Source of the DNA: Salinibacterium hongtaonis
Lineage (GTDB): Bacteria > Actinomycetota > Actinomycetes > Actinomycetales > Microbacteriaceae
Length of the DNA stretch: 64,000 nt
Direction of reading: 5' to 3'
NCBI RefSeq assembly: GCF_003065485.1
Contig: NZ_CP026951.1
Coordinates: 1,240,001 to 1,304,000, forward strand
The translations under genes and the position numbers were made by a program. Within the stretch, counting starts at the first letter, position 1, and the number at the start of each line of letters is the position of its first letter. A model generated the notes under the pieces. The model was not told where the DNA came from and ran no database searches. It saw nothing but the letters and a program-made list of their open reading frames with translations. Below, piece by piece: positions 16,418-26,083 of this stretch.

Positions 16418-16510
16418 ACCGTCTCTATCGAGGGATCTGACTTCGCCCCTACTCTCATGGAGTGGCATTGAGCCACCCCTGTCACAGCATGCACACGAGA
16501 GAAGGCCCTC

Positions 16511-17587
16511 ATGACCCTAGGCTCACCGCGCACCCCCGGCTATGTGAAACGCGGACTCACAGCCCTCAGCCTCGCATCCGTCGCCGCTCTTGTGCTGGCT
16601 GGCTGTGGTGGAACGACCGGAGCAGAGCCTGCGGCTGACGGTGAATCGGCCAGCGGTCTGCCCCTCGTCTTTGGCGCCTATGCGACCCCGCTCGAAGAGC
16701 CGTGGGATGGAGCAATCCACGCCGCGCTCGAATCCGCCGAAAAGGACGGCCTGATCGAGTACAAGCACATCGATAACCTGCACACGGCAGACGAGATGGA
16801 GCGGGCGCTGCGCGACATCGCGTCAAACCAGAGCCCCGACATCATCATCGGAGACGCCTTCGCTGCCGAAGATGCCGTGCGTGAGGTCGCCGCCGAGTAC
16901 CCCGACATCGCCTTTGCCTTCGGCTCCGGTGGCTCCGAGCAGGCACCCAACTTCAGCGTGTTCGACAACTGGATGCAGGACCCCGCCTACCTCGCTGGCA
17001 TGCTCGCGGGCGGACTCACCGAGTCCAACACGATCGGCGTCGTCGGTGCCATGCCGATTCCCGAGGTAAACCGCATCGTCAACGCCTTCATCGCTGGCGT
17101 CGGTGAGACGAACCCTGCGGCCACGGTTACCGTCTCATTCATCAACTCGTTCTTCGACCCCGCCACCGCCAAGCAGGCGGCCGAAGCGGCAATCGCCGGT
17201 GGAGCCGACGTGCTGTTTGCCGAGCGCGACGGCGTTATCGCTGCAGCATCGGAGCACAGCATCCCTGTCTTCGGAATGATGGTCGACCAGGAGGACCAGG
17301 CCCCGGATTACGTCGCCTCGTCGCTGCTCTGGAACGTGCGCCCCACCGTTGACGCCATTGTCGAGGCCGTCGTGGCTGGCAACTACAAGGGCGTAAACCT
17401 GGCCGAATATTCGTTCATGGTGAATGGCGGCAGCTCGCTCGCCCCGATCAACTCCGCCACGGTCTACGAAATCCCGGCCGATCTGATCGCGAAGGTCGAG
17501 GCGCGCCAGGCCGAGATCCTCGACGGAACCTTCGAGACCCCGATCAACGAGAACGCGCCGGCAGGCTCGACCACAGTAGGCAAATAG
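16511..17587 (+). CDS. BMP family substrate-binding lipoprotein of a nucleobase/nucleoside ABC importer
   Basis: 358 residues with a lipoprotein signal peptide (lipobox LVLAGC, Cys32) and a periplasmic-binding-protein fold of the BmpA/PnrA (Med) type (VFDNWMQDPAYLAGMLAGGL; NTIGVVGAMPIPEVNR). PnrA-like proteins bind purine nucleosides. It is the first gene of a five-gene operon (importer plus deaminase), 2 bp from the ATPase gene, and is divergent from pucR. Confidence 0.92.
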   Translation: MTLGSPRTPGYVKRGLTALSLASVAALVLAGCGGTTGAEPAADGESASGLPLVFGAYATPLEEPWDGAIHAALESAEKDGLIEYKHIDNLHTADEMERALRDIASNQSPDIIIGDAFAAEDAVREVAAEYPDIAFAFGSGGSEQAPNFSVFDNWMQDPAYLAGMLAGGLTESNTIGVVGAMPIPEVNRIVNAFIAGVGETNPAATVTVSFINSFFDPATAKQAAEAAIAGGADVLFAERDGVIAAASEHSIPVFGMMVDQEDQAPDYVASSLLWNVRPTVDAIVEAVVAGNYKGVNLAEYSFMVNGGSSLAPINSATVYEIPADLIAKVEARQAEILDGTFETPINENAPAGSTTVGK

Positions 17588-17588
17588 C

Positions 17589-19238
17589 GTGTCAGTAACA
17601 CCCGAGACGGGGGCGCGGTCCAGCGTGGCCGCGCCCCCCGACCCGCAACAAGTCCCCCTCGCTGAGCTTGTCGATATCACCAAGACGTTCGGCCCCGTCG
17701 TGGCCAATGACGGCATCTCGCTGTCGGTAATGCCCGGCGAGGTGCACGCACTGCTGGGCGAAAACGGCGCCGGCAAGTCCACCCTGACCCGCATTCTCTA
17801 TGGGCTCAGCCAGCCCGACAGCGGCGAGATTCGTGTCGGTGGGCTCGCCACGCGCATAACCTCGCCAGCGGATGCCATGGCATCCGGCATCGGCATGGTC
17901 ACCCAGGAATTCTCGCTCGTCGACACCATGACGGTGACCGAAAACCTGATGCTCGCCGGGGTCGGACTCGGCAGGGTCGATGTAGCCGCGGCGCGGGAGA
18001 AGGTTCTCGCCGCCGCCGCGCGCATCGGCGTGTCGATTGATCCGGATGCCATCGTCGAAGACCTCTCGGTCGGCCAGCGCCAACGGGTCGAGATCGTGAA
18101 GGCCCTGTTCCACGACTGCCGGGTGCTCATTCTCGACGAACCGACCGCAGTGCTCGTGCCGCAAGACGTCGAGCAACTCTTCGATTCGATCAGCAGACTC
18201 ACGTCGGCGGGCATGGGCGTGATCTTCATCTCGCACAAGCTCCACGAGGTCACCAGCATCGCGGACCGCATCAGCATCCTGCGCCGGGGACGCATCGTGG
18301 CGTCACGACCCGCAGCGGGCCTCGACCCCCGCGCCATCGCGGCACTGATGGTCGGTGCAGAGGTCAGCACGCCAGCGCCCACCAACGACACCGACAACCA
18401 GGCGGCGCCCACAGCGACACCCGCAATCACTCCTGACGCAACCCCAGGGATCGCGGATGCCGCAGCCCTGCAGATCACCGACCTCACTCTCGAGACGGGT
18501 GGTTCTCGAGTGCTCGATGCCGTGAGCCTCACCGTGAAGCCGGGCGAGATCCTCGGCATTGCCGGAGTATCCGGCAACGGCCAAACCGAGCTGGTGAATG
18601 TGCTCTGCGGCACCCTCGCCGCCGAGCGCGGCTCGGTTATGGTCGCGCAGACCGAGATCGGCGGCCTCGACCCGGCCGGGCGCATTCGTGCCGGGCTCGG
18701 ACGCCTGACCGAAGACCGCAAGGGCAGCGTCATTCCCGCACTGAGCGTGGCCCAGAACCTGGTGCTCGAAGACCTTGATCGCTTCACCAAGGGTCCGTTC
18801 CTCAACCGCCGCGCGGTGAAGGACCATGTGAATGGGCTGATCGAACGGTTTGACATTCGGGCGCAGCCCGGCGACCCCGTGCGCTCACTCTCGGGCGGCA
18901 ACATGCAGAAGGTGCTGCTCGCGCGGGCCATCTCGCGCGGGCCAAAGGCGCTCGTCGCCTCGCAACCGACACGGGGGCTCGACATTGGTGCCTGCAACTA
19001 CGTCTACTCGCAGTTGCGTGCCCTCCGCGATAACGGCGCCGGCATTCTGCTGATCTCTGAAGACCTCGACGAGCTTCTCGGAATCTGTGATCGCATCGCC
19101 GTCATTTACTCCGGTCGCATCGTCGGCGAACTACCCGCCTCTGAGGCCACACCCGAAGCTCTTGGCCTGCTTATGACAGGCCACACCAGCACTGACTACG
19201 GCACTGCCGTTGCGACAAGGACGGATGAACGACCGTGA
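17589..19238 (+). CDS. ABC importer ATPase with two nucleotide-binding domains
   Basis: 549 residues. The first domain has Walker A GENGAGKST (58-66) and signature LSVGQRQRVEI. A linker rich in Pro, Ala and Thr follows. The second domain has the degenerate nucleotide loop GVSGNGQTE and signature LSGGNMQKVLLARA. The tandem arrangement is typical of sugar/nucleoside (RbsA/YufO-like) importers. GTG start, and its stop overlaps the next permease start by 4 nt. Confidence 0.93.
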   Translation: MSVTPETGARSSVAAPPDPQQVPLAELVDITKTFGPVVANDGISLSVMPGEVHALLGENGAGKSTLTRILYGLSQPDSGEIRVGGLATRITSPADAMASGIGMVTQEFSLVDTMTVTENLMLAGVGLGRVDVAAAREKVLAAAARIGVSIDPDAIVEDLSVGQRQRVEIVKALFHDCRVLILDEPTAVLVPQDVEQLFDSISRLTSAGMGVIFISHKLHEVTSIADRISILRRGRIVASRPAAGLDPRAIAALMVGAEVSTPAPTNDTDNQAAPTATPAITPDATPGIADAAALQITDLTLETGGSRVLDAVSLTVKPGEILGIAGVSGNGQTELVNVLCGTLAAERGSVMVAQTEIGGLDPAGRIRAGLGRLTEDRKGSVIPALSVAQNLVLEDLDRFTKGPFLNRRAVKDHVNGLIERFDIRAQPGDPVRSLSGGNMQKVLLARAISRGPKALVASQPTRGLDIGACNYVYSQLRALRDNGAGILLISEDLDELLGICDRIAVIYSGRIVGELPASEATPEALGLLMTGHTSTDYGTAVATRTDERP

Positions 19239-20368
19239 GAATCCTGCTGCGTGCCAGGGAGTCGCGGTGGCTAGCACCGGCGGCGGTGCTCATCGCTGTG
19301 GCCATCACCCTGCTGATAACCGCCGGACCCATTCGCCTCGCTGGCGCCAACCCCGTGGCCGCCTACGAGCGCTATCTGGTGACCCCGCTGTCGACGCTCA
19401 ACGGCGTCACCGAGGTGCTGCTGGCATCCACTCCCCTGATTTTCACGGGACTTGCCGTGGCGATCGCCTTTCGGGTCGGCTACTACAACATCGGCGCTGA
19501 GGGACAGTTTCTTGCTGGCGCGATCGCCGCAACGGTGCCCGGGCTGTACCTGCCCGACCTGCCCGCAGCGCTCGCGCTCCCCCTTGCGCTCGGGGCTGGC
19601 TTCATCGGTGGTGCTGTTTGGGCGTTTCTTCCCGCCTGGCTCAAACGTCACGCCAAGATCGACGAGGTTGTGACGACGCTGCTTCTCAACCCGGTCGCAC
19701 TGTTGCTCGTGCAGGGTCTGCTCAACGGCCCCTGGCGCAATTCGGCGAGCGGGTTTCCTGACTCAGACACCTACGGCCCCGGCTACACGTTGCCGCCGGT
19801 TACCGACGGCAGCCGCGTGCACTGGGGGCTCATCATTGCCCTGATTCTGGTGGCCGGCACGTGGATTGTCATGTCGTTCACCCCGCTCGGGCTCAGGCTT
19901 CGTGCGGCCGGACAGGCGCCCGCGGCAGCCCAGTTCTCGGGCATCCCTGTTGCCCGGCTGCAGTGGAGGTGCGCTCTCATCTCGGGTGGCATCGCAGGAA
20001 TGGGGGGCGCGAGCCAGGTGCTCGGCGTACAGCACCAGCTCACCGCCGGAATCTCCAACGGCTACGGCTATACGGGCATCGTCGTGGCGACCCTCGGGGC
20101 GCTCACGGCGGGCGGCGTGCTGCTTGTCGCCCTGCTGCTTGGCACGATCGCCGTTGGCGCTCAGAACGCCTCGATCTCGCTGCAGTTGCCCACACAGATG
20201 GGAGCGATTGTGAGCTCCACGCTTCTGCTCGCCGTGGTGTCACTGATGGCCCTGCGCCGCTACCGCGTGGTGTTCGGTCGACGGCGCCCGAGTGGTGGGC
20301 CCTCCCTAGACGAAACGGTCGCGACCGCCTCTGAACCGGATGCTGCGGCGAAAGTTGGTGTGCGCTGA
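19235..20368 (+). CDS. ABC importer permease (nucleoside-type, subunit 1)
   Basis: 377 residues with about ten hydrophobic segments; a BPD_transp_2 family permease with the conserved stretch YYNIGAEGQFLAGAI and LRAAGQAPAAAQFSGI. It overlaps both neighbours by a few nucleotides (GTGA and TGATG). It forms the translocation channel with the second permease. Confidence 0.92.
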   Translation: MRILLRARESRWLAPAAVLIAVAITLLITAGPIRLAGANPVAAYERYLVTPLSTLNGVTEVLLASTPLIFTGLAVAIAFRVGYYNIGAEGQFLAGAIAATVPGLYLPDLPAALALPLALGAGFIGGAVWAFLPAWLKRHAKIDEVVTTLLLNPVALLLVQGLLNGPWRNSASGFPDSDTYGPGYTLPPVTDGSRVHWGLIIALILVAGTWIVMSFTPLGLRLRAAGQAPAAAQFSGIPVARLQWRCALISGGIAGMGGASQVLGVQHQLTAGISNGYGYTGIVVATLGALTAGGVLLVALLLGTIAVGAQNASISLQLPTQMGAIVSSTLLLAVVSLMALRRYRVVFGRRRPSGGPSLDETVATASEPDAAAKVGVR

Positions 20369-21267
20369 TGGACTTTCCCCTATTCGCCGTTCTTGCGGCC
20401 ATGTTCACCATCGCAACCCCGCTGGTCTGGGCCGCGCTCGGTGCGGTGATCAACGAGCGGGCCGGAATCTTGAACCTCGGCATCGAGGGAACCATGTACG
20501 CGGGCGCGTTCTGCGGTTTCTTCGCTGCTGCGACGAGTGGCTCGGTGTGGTTCGGGCTCGCCGCCGCGGTCATCGCCGGTGCTCTCGCCGGTGCGCTCAT
20601 GGGTCTGCTCACCGTGACGCTGGGCGTCAACCAGCACGTGGCCGGCATCGGCACCACCCTGCTTCTGGTCGCCGCCTGCAACTTTGCCAACCGGTTGCTC
20701 TTCAGCAGCGGCTCGCAGACGATCACCGCAAAGTTCGACAGGCTGTTCGCGGGCGGGGGCATGCTGTCGCAGTATCCGCTGACCTATGTGGCCTTCCTCC
20801 TGCTCGCCCCCGCGCTCTGGTGGGTGCTGCGGTCGAGCGGATTCGGGCTTCGGCTTCGCGCCGTCGGTGAGAACCCGGAGGCGGCGGATGCTGCCGGCAT
20901 CCCGGTCGCCCGCACCCGCTATGCGGCGCTGATTATCGGTGGCGCCATGATGGCGATCGGTGGCTCGTTTCTCACGCTGTCGTTGCTTGGCACGTTCACC
21001 ATCGACATTGTCAGCGGTCGCGGGTGGATCTGCATCGCGCTCGTCATCTTTGCCCGGTGGAAGGTGTGGCCCGCGGTTGCGGGGGCACTGCTGTTCGCGG
21101 TGACCGATGCCCTGCAGTTGCAGCTCGCGATCTCGCCGCTTTTCAGTGGCGTTCCCAACGAACTGCTGATCGCGTTTCCCTACCTCGTCGTGATCGCTGC
21201 GCTTGCGATCTGGGGTCGGGGCATCCGCTATCCCGGGGCATACCTCAAGCCCTATCGGCGCGCCTGA
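20368..21267 (+). CDS. ABC importer permease (nucleoside-type, subunit 2)
   Basis: 299 residues, BPD_transp_2 family, shorter than its partner, with the family motif INERAGILNLGIEGTMYAGA and LRLRAVGENPEAADAAGIPV. The start ATG overlaps the stop of the first permease gene (TGATG). The deaminase gene follows after 44 bp. Confidence 0.92.
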   Translation: MDFPLFAVLAAMFTIATPLVWAALGAVINERAGILNLGIEGTMYAGAFCGFFAAATSGSVWFGLAAAVIAGALAGALMGLLTVTLGVNQHVAGIGTTLLLVAACNFANRLLFSSGSQTITAKFDRLFAGGGMLSQYPLTYVAFLLLAPALWWVLRSSGFGLRLRAVGENPEAADAAGIPVARTRYAALIIGGAMMAIGGSFLTLSLLGTFTIDIVSGRGWICIALVIFARWKVWPAVAGALLFAVTDALQLQLAISPLFSGVPNELLIAFPYLVVIAALAIWGRGIRYPGAYLKPYRRA

Positions 21268-21311
21268 CCTGCTCCCCCATCCCACTTCTCATCCCCATGA
21301 ACGGAGCCCAG

Positions 21312-21830
21312 ATGAGTGGCACAGACATGAACACTAACGATGCAACCGCACTGCCTCCACTGACCGCGCTGCCCCCACTGACTGAGTCGCAGCTGGCTGA
21401 GGGACTCAGTGCAGCGATCAGTGAGGCCCGACTCGGGCGCGCTGAGGGGGGCATCCCGATCGGCGCTGCGCTCGTTGTCGATGGCAAGGTCATTGCCACC
21501 GGCCACAATCGCCGAATCCAGAATGAAAGCTCGGTGCACCACGGCGAGACCAACTGCCTCGAGAACGCCGGACGACTGCCCGCAAGTGTCTACGCCCGCG
21601 CGACAATGTTCACCACCCTGTCACCGTGCGACATGTGCACGGGAGCGATCTTGCTCTACAAGATCCCCCGTGTTGTTGTCGGTGAGAACGCCAACTTTTA
21701 TGGCGGTGAGGACTATCTGCGACAGCGAGGGGTCGAGGTTGTCGTCGTCGACGATGCCGAATGCCGCCAGCTTATGGCCGACTTCATCGAGGCGGAGCCC
21801 GCACTCTGGAACGAAGACATCGGGGTCTAA
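21312..21830 (+). CDS. cytosine deaminase-like enzyme, yeast Fcy1 type
   Basis: About 172 residues. The cytidine-deaminase-like fold has His77 and Glu79 in HHGETNC and Cys106/Cys109 in LSPCDMCTGAILLY as zinc ligands and proton shuttle. The segment from the PCxxC motif to the C-terminus (IPRVVVGEN, then VEVVVVDD and a terminal WNEDIG) closely resembles the small fungal cytosine deaminase rather than the large bacterial CodA. ATG at 21312 has GGAG five nt upstream. The N-terminus carries a tandem LPPLT repeat. The enzyme probably converts imported cytosine to uracil, or acts on a related nucleobase. Confidence 0.88.
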   Translation: MSGTDMNTNDATALPPLTALPPLTESQLAEGLSAAISEARLGRAEGGIPIGAALVVDGKVIATGHNRRIQNESSVHHGETNCLENAGRLPASVYARATMFTTLSPCDMCTGAILLYKIPRVVVGENANFYGGEDYLRQRGVEVVVVDDAECRQLMADFIEAEPALWNEDIGV

Positions 21831-21943
21831 TCCGAGCCTCCCCGTGTCTTGACCCTGCGCAGAGCGAAGCGCAGGATCGACGGCGCACGGTTCAGCGCAG
21901 GAGGGTCTTCTCGTCGCGCCGCATCGGCCGTACGATCCGGCCT

Positions 21944-23320
21944 ATGACCTCTGCGAAGGATGCCTCATTAGGCCCCGACCCGTCTGGCCTCAAGCGCAAC
22001 ATCACGGGACTGTTTCTCTTTCTCTTCATCCTGGGAGATGTGCTCGGTGCCGGTATCTATGCCCTTGTGGGCGAAATCGCCGGGCAAACCGGGGGTGCAG
22101 TGTGGGTTCCGCTCGGTGTTGCGCTCGTGCTTGCCCTGCTTACGGCCGGGTCATATTCAGAGCTCGTGACCAAGTACCCAAAGGCGGGCGGATCTGCCGT
22201 CTTCGCGGAGAAGGCCTATCACAGCCCTCTCATCTCGTTCCTCGTGGGCTTCTGCATGCTTGCCGCGGGCGTTGTGAGCGCTGCCGCGCTCGCCCTCGCC
22301 TTCTCCGGTGACTACCTTGCCCAGTTCATTGAGATTCCTCCCGTGCTCGGGGCCATCCTCTTTCTCGTGCTCGTAGCGCTCATCAACATGCGCGGCATCA
22401 AAGAGTCGATGCAGGCCAATTTTGTGATGACCTCAATTGAGCTCAGCGGGCTGCTCATCGTGTTGATCGCCGTCGGCATCTTTGTGGGGGGCGGTGGCGG
22501 CGACGCCACCAGACTCACCGAGTTCACGCCGGGAACGACCCCGTTTCTCGCCGTGATGGCCGGGGCGCTCCTGGCCTACTACTCGTACGTGGGGTTCGAG
22601 ACGTCGGCGAACATCGTGGAGGAGATTCGCAACCCCGCCAAGGTGTATCCCCGCACCCTGTTCGCCGCACTGATCACGGCAGGGCTGCTTTATATGCTCG
22701 TCGCGGCAGCAGCCACCATCACGGTGCCGGTTGACTCACTGGCGGATTCGACGGGCCCCCTGTTGACCGTGATTGAGGCAACGGGAACCGGCATCCCCGG
22801 CTGGTTGTTCAGCGCGATCGCCCTCATTGCGGTGGCCAACGGGGCGCTGCTGACCATGATCATGGCGAGCCGACTTGCCTACGGAATGGCCAAACAGGGG
22901 CTCATGCCTGCAGCGTTGGGGCGGGTTTTGCCCCAGCGGGGCACGCCGTGGGTGGCGATTGTTGCGACGACTCTCGTGGCCATGGTGCTCACCTTCACCG
23001 GGGGGCTCGCGGTGCTCGCCGGCACGGTCGTCGTGCTGCTGCTCTTCGTCTTTCTCAGCACCAACATCGCCGTGCTCGTGTTGCGCCGAGACAAGGTCGA
23101 CCACGACCACTTCAGGGTGTGGACGGTGATTCCTGTGCTCGGGGCACTCTCCTGCATCGGCCTGATGACGCAGCAGGGATGGGATGTCTGGTTGCGTGCG
23201 GGCATCCTCATCGCAATTGGGGCGGTGCTGTTTCTGGCGTCACGACTGTGGGGTCGGCGGTCTGCGCGGCGACCCCAGGAGGAGGGCAAGGAGAGCAAGG
23301 CGGGCAAGGCGGAGCGTTAG
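21944..23320 (+). CDS. APC family amino acid permease
   Basis: About 458 residues with twelve predicted TM segments. The APC signature is visible near the N-terminus (LGDVLGAGIYALVGEIAG) and the proline/glycine-rich helix region YYSYVGFETSANIVEEIRN. A Lys/Glu-rich tail ends the protein. Substrate is likely an amino acid, not resolvable here. Its stop overlaps the stop of the convergent GGDEF gene by 4 nt. Confidence 0.9.
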   Translation: MTSAKDASLGPDPSGLKRNITGLFLFLFILGDVLGAGIYALVGEIAGQTGGAVWVPLGVALVLALLTAGSYSELVTKYPKAGGSAVFAEKAYHSPLISFLVGFCMLAAGVVSAAALALAFSGDYLAQFIEIPPVLGAILFLVLVALINMRGIKESMQANFVMTSIELSGLLIVLIAVGIFVGGGGGDATRLTEFTPGTTPFLAVMAGALLAYYSYVGFETSANIVEEIRNPAKVYPRTLFAALITAGLLYMLVAAAATITVPVDSLADSTGPLLTVIEATGTGIPGWLFSAIALIAVANGALLTMIMASRLAYGMAKQGLMPAALGRVLPQRGTPWVAIVATTLVAMVLTFTGGLAVLAGTVVVLLLFVFLSTNIAVLVLRRDKVDHDHFRVWTVIPVLGALSCIGLMTQQGWDVWLRAGILIAIGAVLFLASRLWGRRSARRPQEEGKESKAGKAER

Positions 23321-24456
23321 GAGACCCGCCCGGTGGGGCGTGCCCGCACCACGCGGTCGCGTCCCAGGGCTTTGGCCTCGTAGAGCGCAGCATCCGCAGC
23401 GGCAATCGCCGCCTCTAGATTGAGCGTGTTGGGGTGTAGCGGGGTGACCCCGCAGCTCACGGTTGGCCACAGGTCCAACTCCGGCGGTTTCGCGTCGCGA
23501 AGGCGGCGACTGATCTCGCTCGCCGCCCGCTCGGCCTGCTCAAGGGACGCCCCGGTGAGGAGAATGATGAACTCGTCGCCGCCGTAGCGGCCCACCAAGT
23601 CGGTCTCGCGAACGCTCGCAAGGCATGCTGCCGCAAACGCCTGGAGTGCTTGGTCCCCGGTTTGATGGCCGTAGGTATCGTTGACGGCCTTGTAGCCATC
23701 CAGATCGGTGAGGATGAGTGCCGCGTCATTCTTACGTGGCCGTTGTGCTTGTTGCAGAAACCCGGCGCGGTTCAAGACTCCGGTGAGGCCGTCCCTGGAG
23801 GCCTCGGCGCGAAGCCGGCTCGCCACCTGCTCGTGGCTGAGGGTTGTTATGGAGAACGCACCAAAGACAAAGAATGCGGTGACCGCAACCGTGGTGACCT
23901 CGCTGCCGAATGCGCTCTGGAACACTGTGCCGTCGGGTCCATCGACCAGGAAGGCCACGCAGCGTCCCCAGTAGAACAGCGAAAAAAGACCAGCAGCGCT
24001 AGCGAGTGCTCGCACGCCGTGCCACTCCCGGCTGTCGAGTCGAAAGAACTCGACCGCAGCGAGGCCGCTGTGCACGGCAACGAGTGCGAGAAACACGGCT
24101 CCGCCCGGCCAGACGTGCGTCGAGGGCGAATCGAATGCGGCGGCAACGACCGCAAGCAGGGGTCCCGCTGCGGCATGCCATGGATTAAGCGGCTTGCCGC
24201 TGAGCGATCGGGCGCCTCCCCACACCGCCACCGCTGCAGACACCAGCAGGAGATTGCCCAAGGGGTTCGCCCACGCCTGATGCTGCGTGCCGTTGAGGAG
24301 GTAGGCGGATGAGCCACTCATGATGAGCAGGAAGGCACAACTCCACCACCGGCTGTAGGACGAGCGTGTGCTCCTGTACGTGACGAAGTAGATGTGCGCG
24401 AGCAGGACTAACGCCACGATTGCGAAAATAACGCGCAGGGTCAGAATGTCTAGCAC
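23317..24456 (-). CDS. membrane-bound diguanylate cyclase (GGDEF)
   Basis: 379 residues: about six TM segments (1-205) as a probable membrane sensor, then a GGDEF domain with intact active site GGDEF near residue 292 and an inhibitory I-site RETD five residues before it. It should make cyclic di-GMP with product inhibition. No EAL domain is present. The last residues are duplicated in a relic at 12857-12946. Confidence 0.92.
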   Translation of the reverse strand: MLDILTLRVIFAIVALVLLAHIYFVTYRSTRSSYSRWWSCAFLLIMSGSSAYLLNGTQHQAWANPLGNLLLVSAAVAVWGGARSLSGKPLNPWHAAAGPLLAVVAAAFDSPSTHVWPGGAVFLALVAVHSGLAAVEFFRLDSREWHGVRALASAAGLFSLFYWGRCVAFLVDGPDGTVFQSAFGSEVTTVAVTAFFVFGAFSITTLSHEQVASRLRAEASRDGLTGVLNRAGFLQQAQRPRKNDAALILTDLDGYKAVNDTYGHQTGDQALQAFAAACLASVRETDLVGRYGGDEFIILLTGASLEQAERAASEISRRLRDAKPPELDLWPTVSCGVTPLHPNTLNLEAAIAAADAALYEAKALGRDRVVRARPTGRVS

Positions 24457-24674
24457 GCCCGACCCCCCTCGTATATTGCTACGGATCCCAGGGTATGCCG
24501 AGGCACGCCCGCCCCGACCTCTTGCGGGCTGGATGCCTACCCCGAGTTCGGGGGTGGGGCCTCCGCTTGGCAGCCAACGTGCAGAAGCTCGGCCGTCGAA
24601 GAGAACTAGCCTGCGAGTAGGGCAGGCCGCCGCAACGTGCCGGTGGCCAGGCCCAACGATGCTGGGAGGCGAGA

Positions 24675-25412
24675 GTGAAAAAACTCCGCGCTGCGAGCCC
24701 GATCTGGCACGCTGTTGTCTGGATCCTGGCGTATGTGCTCATCGTCACCGTGGGCGACTGGATATCTGCCATCATCGGCGTGCCGAACTCGGCGACCGCT
24801 CCCCTGGTGCTGCTGCTCTCGATCGTGCTCGTTCTCTATGTGACGAGAAACGGATGGGCACGCTATTACGGCCTTATCGCCCTGCGCAGGGACCAGTTTC
24901 AGAGAACACTGCTGTATATACCGCTGGTGGTTCTTGCCCTGCTGCAATTCACTCTGGGATTGCGGGCAGACCTCGATGTGAGGGCGGTGCTGCTGACCGT
25001 CCTGCTGATGCTCGGAGTCGGATTCGCCGAAGAGCTCGTGTTCCGCGGGTTTCTCTTTCGGGCTCTCCTGAGTGAGAGCACGCTCCCCCGCGCCATCATC
25101 ATCTCGGGGCTCACCTTCGGCGTCGGGCACCTCGTGAATCTCGCGCGGGGTTACAGCGGTGCGGAGCAGATCGTGCAGATCGCCGTCGCCATCGTTCTCG
25201 GCGTAGTGCTCGCCATGCTCTTCGCCGTATCGGGCACGATCGTGCCACTCATCGCGTTCCACGCGCTGTTCAACATCAGCGGCGACCTCAGCGCGGCGAA
25301 CTCAGATCGGGAGGGGCTGATACTGGCCGCGACGATCGTCATTAGCGCCGGTTACGCTGCGTACCTGGCGGTGGTACTCCGCAAGCATGGAGCGCATCCG
25401 ATGTTCGCCTGA
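24675..25412 (+). CDS. CPBP family intramembrane glutamic protease
   Basis: 245 residues with about seven TM segments. The CPBP/Abi motifs are complete: EELVFRG (Glu119, Glu120, Arg124), FGVGHLVN (His152) and FHALFN (His196, Asn200). Family members process membrane peptides or act in bacteriocin immunity. GTG start with GGGAGGCGAGA ahead. It is a single gene with no clear partner. Confidence 0.88.
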   Translation: MKKLRAASPIWHAVVWILAYVLIVTVGDWISAIIGVPNSATAPLVLLLSIVLVLYVTRNGWARYYGLIALRRDQFQRTLLYIPLVVLALLQFTLGLRADLDVRAVLLTVLLMLGVGFAEELVFRGFLFRALLSESTLPRAIIISGLTFGVGHLVNLARGYSGAEQIVQIAVAIVLGVVLAMLFAVSGTIVPLIAFHALFNISGDLSAANSDREGLILAATIVISAGYAAYLAVVLRKHGAHPMFA

Positions 25413-25463
25413 GGCGTTTCTTGGCAGTCGCAGCGGCACGGGCGTCGGCCGCGAGGCCTCCGG

Positions 25464-25895
25464 CTACACGAGGTAGCGGTCAGGCTCTTCCCCGCGGATG
25501 ATCCTGCGGCCCGTCACAACATCGGGCGTGATGCGCACGTAGCGATATTTGAGTGTGGGAGTCCACGGTCGCAGCGGCAGAGTGTCTGCCCTAAAGATCT
25601 CGTCCTGCAGCTCAAGCACCCTGGCGCCACCACGCACCACGACGCTCCAGGCGGTGTCGTCATCCCATCCATCCGCTTCGAAAGCAACCGTGCTATTGAT
25701 CGTCAGCTCTAGCAGTTTGGTGCCCTCAGCCGTGCGAAAGAGAAGCGAACGACCGTCGACCACATAGTTCACGGGAAAGATGTCGGGGGCTCCCCCCACG
25801 CTTACGGCCAACCGCCCCAGGTCGCTCGCGGGCAGCAGATCCCAGCACTCTTCCGTGCTGAGCGGCGTAATCGGATTCTCGTCACTGGCGGGCAT
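25464..25895 (-). CDS. pyridoxamine 5'-phosphate oxidase family protein
   Basis: 143 residues with the split beta-barrel flavin-binding fold typical of short actinobacterial PPOX-like proteins (GRLAVSVGGAPDIFPVNYVV; VAFEADGWDDDTAWSVVVRG). Family members bind FMN, F420 or heme; the cofactor cannot be told here. Likely a small oxidoreductase or stress-response protein. Confidence 0.82.
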   Translation of the reverse strand: MPASDENPITPLSTEECWDLLPASDLGRLAVSVGGAPDIFPVNYVVDGRSLLFRTAEGTKLLELTINSTVAFEADGWDDDTAWSVVVRGGARVLELQDEIFRADTLPLRPWTPTLKYRYVRITPDVVTGRRIIRGEEPDRYLV

Positions 25896-26083
25896 TGCAG
25901 TCTCCTCGAATGTCGCCCGGCGCGGGCGGGTTCACTAAACAGCAGCGTTGCGACGGAGTCTAAGACCACATCCTGGTTCGATGCCCGCATCCGCAGAATC
26001 TATTGACACGGGCAGCACGTTCTTGCGAACCTGTCGCCACGCTGCCGCACGGCGCTGGGCCACCGCACACCAGGAAGGACGTC

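Noticed and set aside
17798-18997. 399-codon open frame on the minus strand
   Set aside because: Antisense to the tandem ABC ATPase gene; no domain or start signal.
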